From an uncultured Clostridia bacterium (GTDB lineage Bacteria > Bacillota > Clostridia > Christensenellales > Borkfalkiaceae): 64,000 nt of DNA. Positions 61,873 through 64,000 of the stretch are shown here, piece after piece (position 1 is the first letter of the stretch; each line of letters opens with the position of its first letter). Under the pieces are notes generated by a model. It saw only the letters and a list, made by a program, of their open reading frames with translations. It had not been told where the DNA came from and did not search any database. The position numbers and the translations under genes are program-made. Location: assembly GCA_944341075.1 (NCBI GenBank), contig CALVLV010000007.1:1-64000 (forward strand), written 5' to 3'.

Positions 61873-63138
61873 ATGTTAGACGCGACAACTTTGGAAATTC
61901 TTACAGAAAGTGCCAAATACGACGTGTCCTGCTCCTCCTCCGGTTCAACACGGGCGAACCGCAAGGGCGGGCTGGGCAACGCTTCCGTCGGGGGCATTTG
62001 CCACTCCTTTACCCCCGACGGGAGATGTATCTCCCTGCTTAAAATTCTTATGAGCAACGAGTGCATGTACGACTGCGAGTACTGCCCCAACAGGCGGTCG
62101 GCAGACGTGCGCAGGGCGAGAATAAGCCCCGACGAAATATGCACGCTGACTATCAATTTTTATAAAAGAAACTATATTGAAGGACTGTTTCTTTCATCCG
62201 CCGTATTCGATACGCCTGACCGCACCATGGAGCTGCTTGTTGAAACAGTTATAAAACTTCGCAAACAATACAATTTCAACGGCTACATTCACATGAAGGG
62301 AATACCCCGCGCCGACAATGCGCTTGCCCTTCAGGCGGCAAAATATGTTGACAGAATGAGCTATAACATAGAGTTGCCGTCGGAGAAGTCGCTGAAGCTG
62401 CTTGCTCCGCAAAAAACGCGCGACAGCCTTATCGTACCCATGAAAAAGCTGCAGACGGCCATCACGTACGACAGGGAAAACAGGGTAAAAAAGGGGCGCA
62501 CTTTGCCCGCGGGGCAGACCACGCAGATGATAGTGGGCGCCTCACCCGAGAGCGACGGCCAGATACTCAGACTGACCGAATACCTGTACAGGCATATGGG
62601 GCTTAAAAGAGTGTACTACTCTTCCTACATCCCCGTGGTGCAGAGCAGCCTGTTACCGGCAAAACCGGCAGGGCTGCTGCGCGAACACAGGCTGTACCAG
62701 GCCGACTGGCTGTTACGGTTTTACGGTTTCAGTATAGACGAACTGTGCGAAGCAGACGAAAATCTGAGCGCCGATTACGACCCCAAATGTGCATGGGCGC
62801 TGAGAAACATGCACCTCTTTCCTGTGGAAGTGAACACTGCGCCGCTTGAAATGCTCCTGCGCGTGCCCGGCATCGGCGCAAAGAGTGCCTATAAAATAAC
62901 GGAAGCGCGAAAATTTTGCAAGCTTGACTTCGATAATCTTGTAAAAATGCGCATAGTGATAAAGAGGGCAAAACACTTTATTACCTGCAAAGGCAAGTTT
63001 TACGGTGCGGAGGGTGAAGCAGCCAGGGCGGCCCTGCTGATAGAAGGCAGCTGCCGCAGCGTTTCAGAGGGGAGCGAACAGCTGTCGCTGTTCTCCACTC
63101 CCGCCACCGGCTACAGCGCCCTCACCGGGCAACTATGA
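61873..63138 (+). CDS. Putative DNA modification/repair radical SAM protein with beta-clamp motif
   Basis: 421 residues. The SAM-radical cluster motif is C-x3-C-x2-C (Cys 64, 68 and 71 in ECMYDCEYC), preceded by the conserved segment YDVSCSSSGS. Near the C-terminus LLRVPGIGAKSAYKITEAR is a helix-hairpin-helix, a DNA-binding element. The tail carries QLSLF (403-407), the consensus beta-sliding-clamp-binding pentapeptide. The family is annotated as a putative DNA repair radical SAM protein; no reaction is established to my knowledge. The ATG at 61873 has only a weak site (GCGGGA). It overlaps the DUF4130 gene by ATGA. SOS-type control is likely. Confidence 0.85.
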   Translation: MLDATTLEILTESAKYDVSCSSSGSTRANRKGGLGNASVGGICHSFTPDGRCISLLKILMSNECMYDCEYCPNRRSADVRRARISPDEICTLTINFYKRNYIEGLFLSSAVFDTPDRTMELLVETVIKLRKQYNFNGYIHMKGIPRADNALALQAAKYVDRMSYNIELPSEKSLKLLAPQKTRDSLIVPMKKLQTAITYDRENRVKKGRTLPAGQTTQMIVGASPESDGQILRLTEYLYRHMGLKRVYYSSYIPVVQSSLLPAKPAGLLREHRLYQADWLLRFYGFSIDELCEADENLSADYDPKCAWALRNMHLFPVEVNTAPLEMLLRVPGIGAKSAYKITEARKFCKLDFDNLVKMRIVIKRAKHFITCKGKFYGAEGEAARAALLIEGSCRSVSEGSEQLSLFSTPATGYSALTGQL

Positions 63139-63872
63139 AAGTTTTTATAACAGACGGAACAACAGAAGGATTTTATACCGCCGTGTTCGACGCTTACCGC
63201 GAAGACGACGCGGTAATTACATCGCCGGAGAACATGCAGCTGCGCTTTGATTCGGCGGTAGTCAATGTTGCGGCCGACAGCGGCAAGGCACAGCGAGTAA
63301 AAAACAAATTAGACAGGCTTGACAGATATGCCGCAGGCGACATAGACCTTGCGCTACGCAGCGACGACGCGCTCAGGGAGCAGGCGGCATTTGAATATAT
63401 AAAGCTGCTTGTAAAGAGCGGCCGCCCCGTGCGCAAGATGCTCTCCCACCCCGCCGTGATAGACATAAGCGACATAATTTCGCGCGTGACCGGAGAGTTG
63501 CATAAAATGAAGGGCTTTTTGCGGTTCATGGAAACGGAGAGCGGCCTTTTATATGCGCCGTACTCTCCCGACAATGACATAACCGAACTGATAGCGCCGC
63601 ACTTCAAGGCAAGGCTGGGCGAACAGAAATTTGTTATACACGACGTCAAACGAAAAAAAGCCGCGCTGTGCAACGGCAATACCTGGTTTATTGCCGCAGT
63701 GGGCGAAGCCGAGGTATACCTTTCGGAATACGAGCGGGCATTTGAAACGCTGTGGAAAAAATATTACGCAAGCGTTAACATAAAGGAACGCCCCCACGAA
63801 AAACAGATGAAGGGCTACATGCCTGTGCGCTACTGGAAATTTCTGCCTGAAAAAAACGGCCCGTCAGAATAA
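63135..63872 (+). CDS. DUF4130 / TIGR03915-type putative DNA metabolism protein
   Basis: 245 residues of the family found beside the radical SAM gene above, and in other bacteria fused to UdgX-type uracil-DNA glycosylases. Visible blocks: YDGTxEG-like start FITDGTTEGFYTAVFDAY, then KMKGFLRFMETESGLLYAPYSPDND and the end MPVRYWKFLPEK. No catalytic motif is recognisable. The 4-base overlap with the radical SAM gene implies coupled translation and a joint function. A 13-pair terminator follows. Confidence 0.85.
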   Translation: MKVFITDGTTEGFYTAVFDAYREDDAVITSPENMQLRFDSAVVNVAADSGKAQRVKNKLDRLDRYAAGDIDLALRSDDALREQAAFEYIKLLVKSGRPVRKMLSHPAVIDISDIISRVTGELHKMKGFLRFMETESGLLYAPYSPDNDITELIAPHFKARLGEQKFVIHDVKRKKAALCNGNTWFIAAVGEAEVYLSEYERAFETLWKKYYASVNIKERPHEKQMKGYMPVRYWKFLPEKNGPSE

Positions 63873-63898
63873 TACCAACACAAAAATTCCTGTACATT

Positions 63899-63930
63899 AA
63901 AAGTCCCTGCATAAGTTTGCAGGGACTTTT
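63899..63930 (+). terminator. Terminator of the radical SAM / DUF4130 operon
   Basis: AAAAGTCCCTGCA-TAAGTT-TGCAGGGACTTTT, 13 perfect pairs with a built-in T-run. 63931-64000 holds no gene I can support. Confidence 0.88.
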
Positions 63931-64000
63931 ATGCTTAAAACATCATATTTACCGATAAAAAATCGTAGTTATGCCACGCATAGTACCGCGGAACAATTAT

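Overview
The window looks like a stretch of chromosome from a low-to-moderate GC, Gram-positive anaerobe of the Bacillota, most likely Clostridia. Supporting evidence: sigma-A promoters close to TTGACA-17-TATAAT before many genes, a T-box leader on thrS, a type-A RNase P RNA, WhiA, the ylxY/M16-peptidase pair, a pta-ackA acetate pathway, and strong AGGAGG-type ribosome binding sites. Most content is core metabolism and information processing. I saw no insertion sequence, phage gene or CRISPR array. Genus-level placement cannot be made from the sequence alone.

Layout. 1-9 kb: tRNA-Thr(GGU), a membrane metallophosphoesterase, an HtrA-like serine protease, a decayed two-gene ABC exporter (one partner has lost most of its second half, the other carries an amber stop in its signature motif), a MATE efflux pump behind an attenuator-like leader, and an unrecognised double-cysteine-repeat protein. 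9-18 kb: fructose-phosphate kinases (pfkA, pfkB type), dnaE, whiA, a PHP phosphoesterase, murB and a solute-binding-like protein. 18-26 kb: infC-rpmI-rplT-trmH-yebC, T-box-thrS, and divergent leuS. 26-40 kb: acpP, tex, an AlkD-like protein, a parS-like palindrome, a hypoxanthine-DNA glycosylase, M16 peptidase, ylxY, mutS2, a U32 peptidase, a Cof-type HAD phosphatase and uvrC. 40-49 kb: an ArsR regulator, a copper ATPase with a C-terminal chaperone-like domain, rpmF/DUF177, ackA-pta, tmcAL, rnpB and pyk. 49-64 kb: two flavoproteins, a ferritin-like protein, a membrane-anchored XRE regulator, uvrBA, a two-component system, and a radical SAM/DUF4130 operon.

Functional links. DNA maintenance is heavily represented: dnaE, mutS2, uvrA, uvrB, uvrC, AlkD-like, deoxyinosine glycosylase, and the radical SAM/DUF4130 pair. 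That last operon is the most promising poorly characterised system here. Two LexA-like palindromes sit on its promoter, a related palindrome lies upstream of uvrBA, the two genes overlap by 4 bases, and the radical SAM protein ends with a textbook beta-clamp-binding pentapeptide. Central carbon genes (pfkA, pyk, pta, ackA) point to a glycolytic acetate producer, and tmcAL, whose enzyme consumes acetate, stands divergent to pta-ackA.

Other points of interest: an internal ribosome binding site inside copA that could release a free CopZ-like chaperone, structured leaders before both efflux loci, an AUC start for infC, and active-site changes in MurB.
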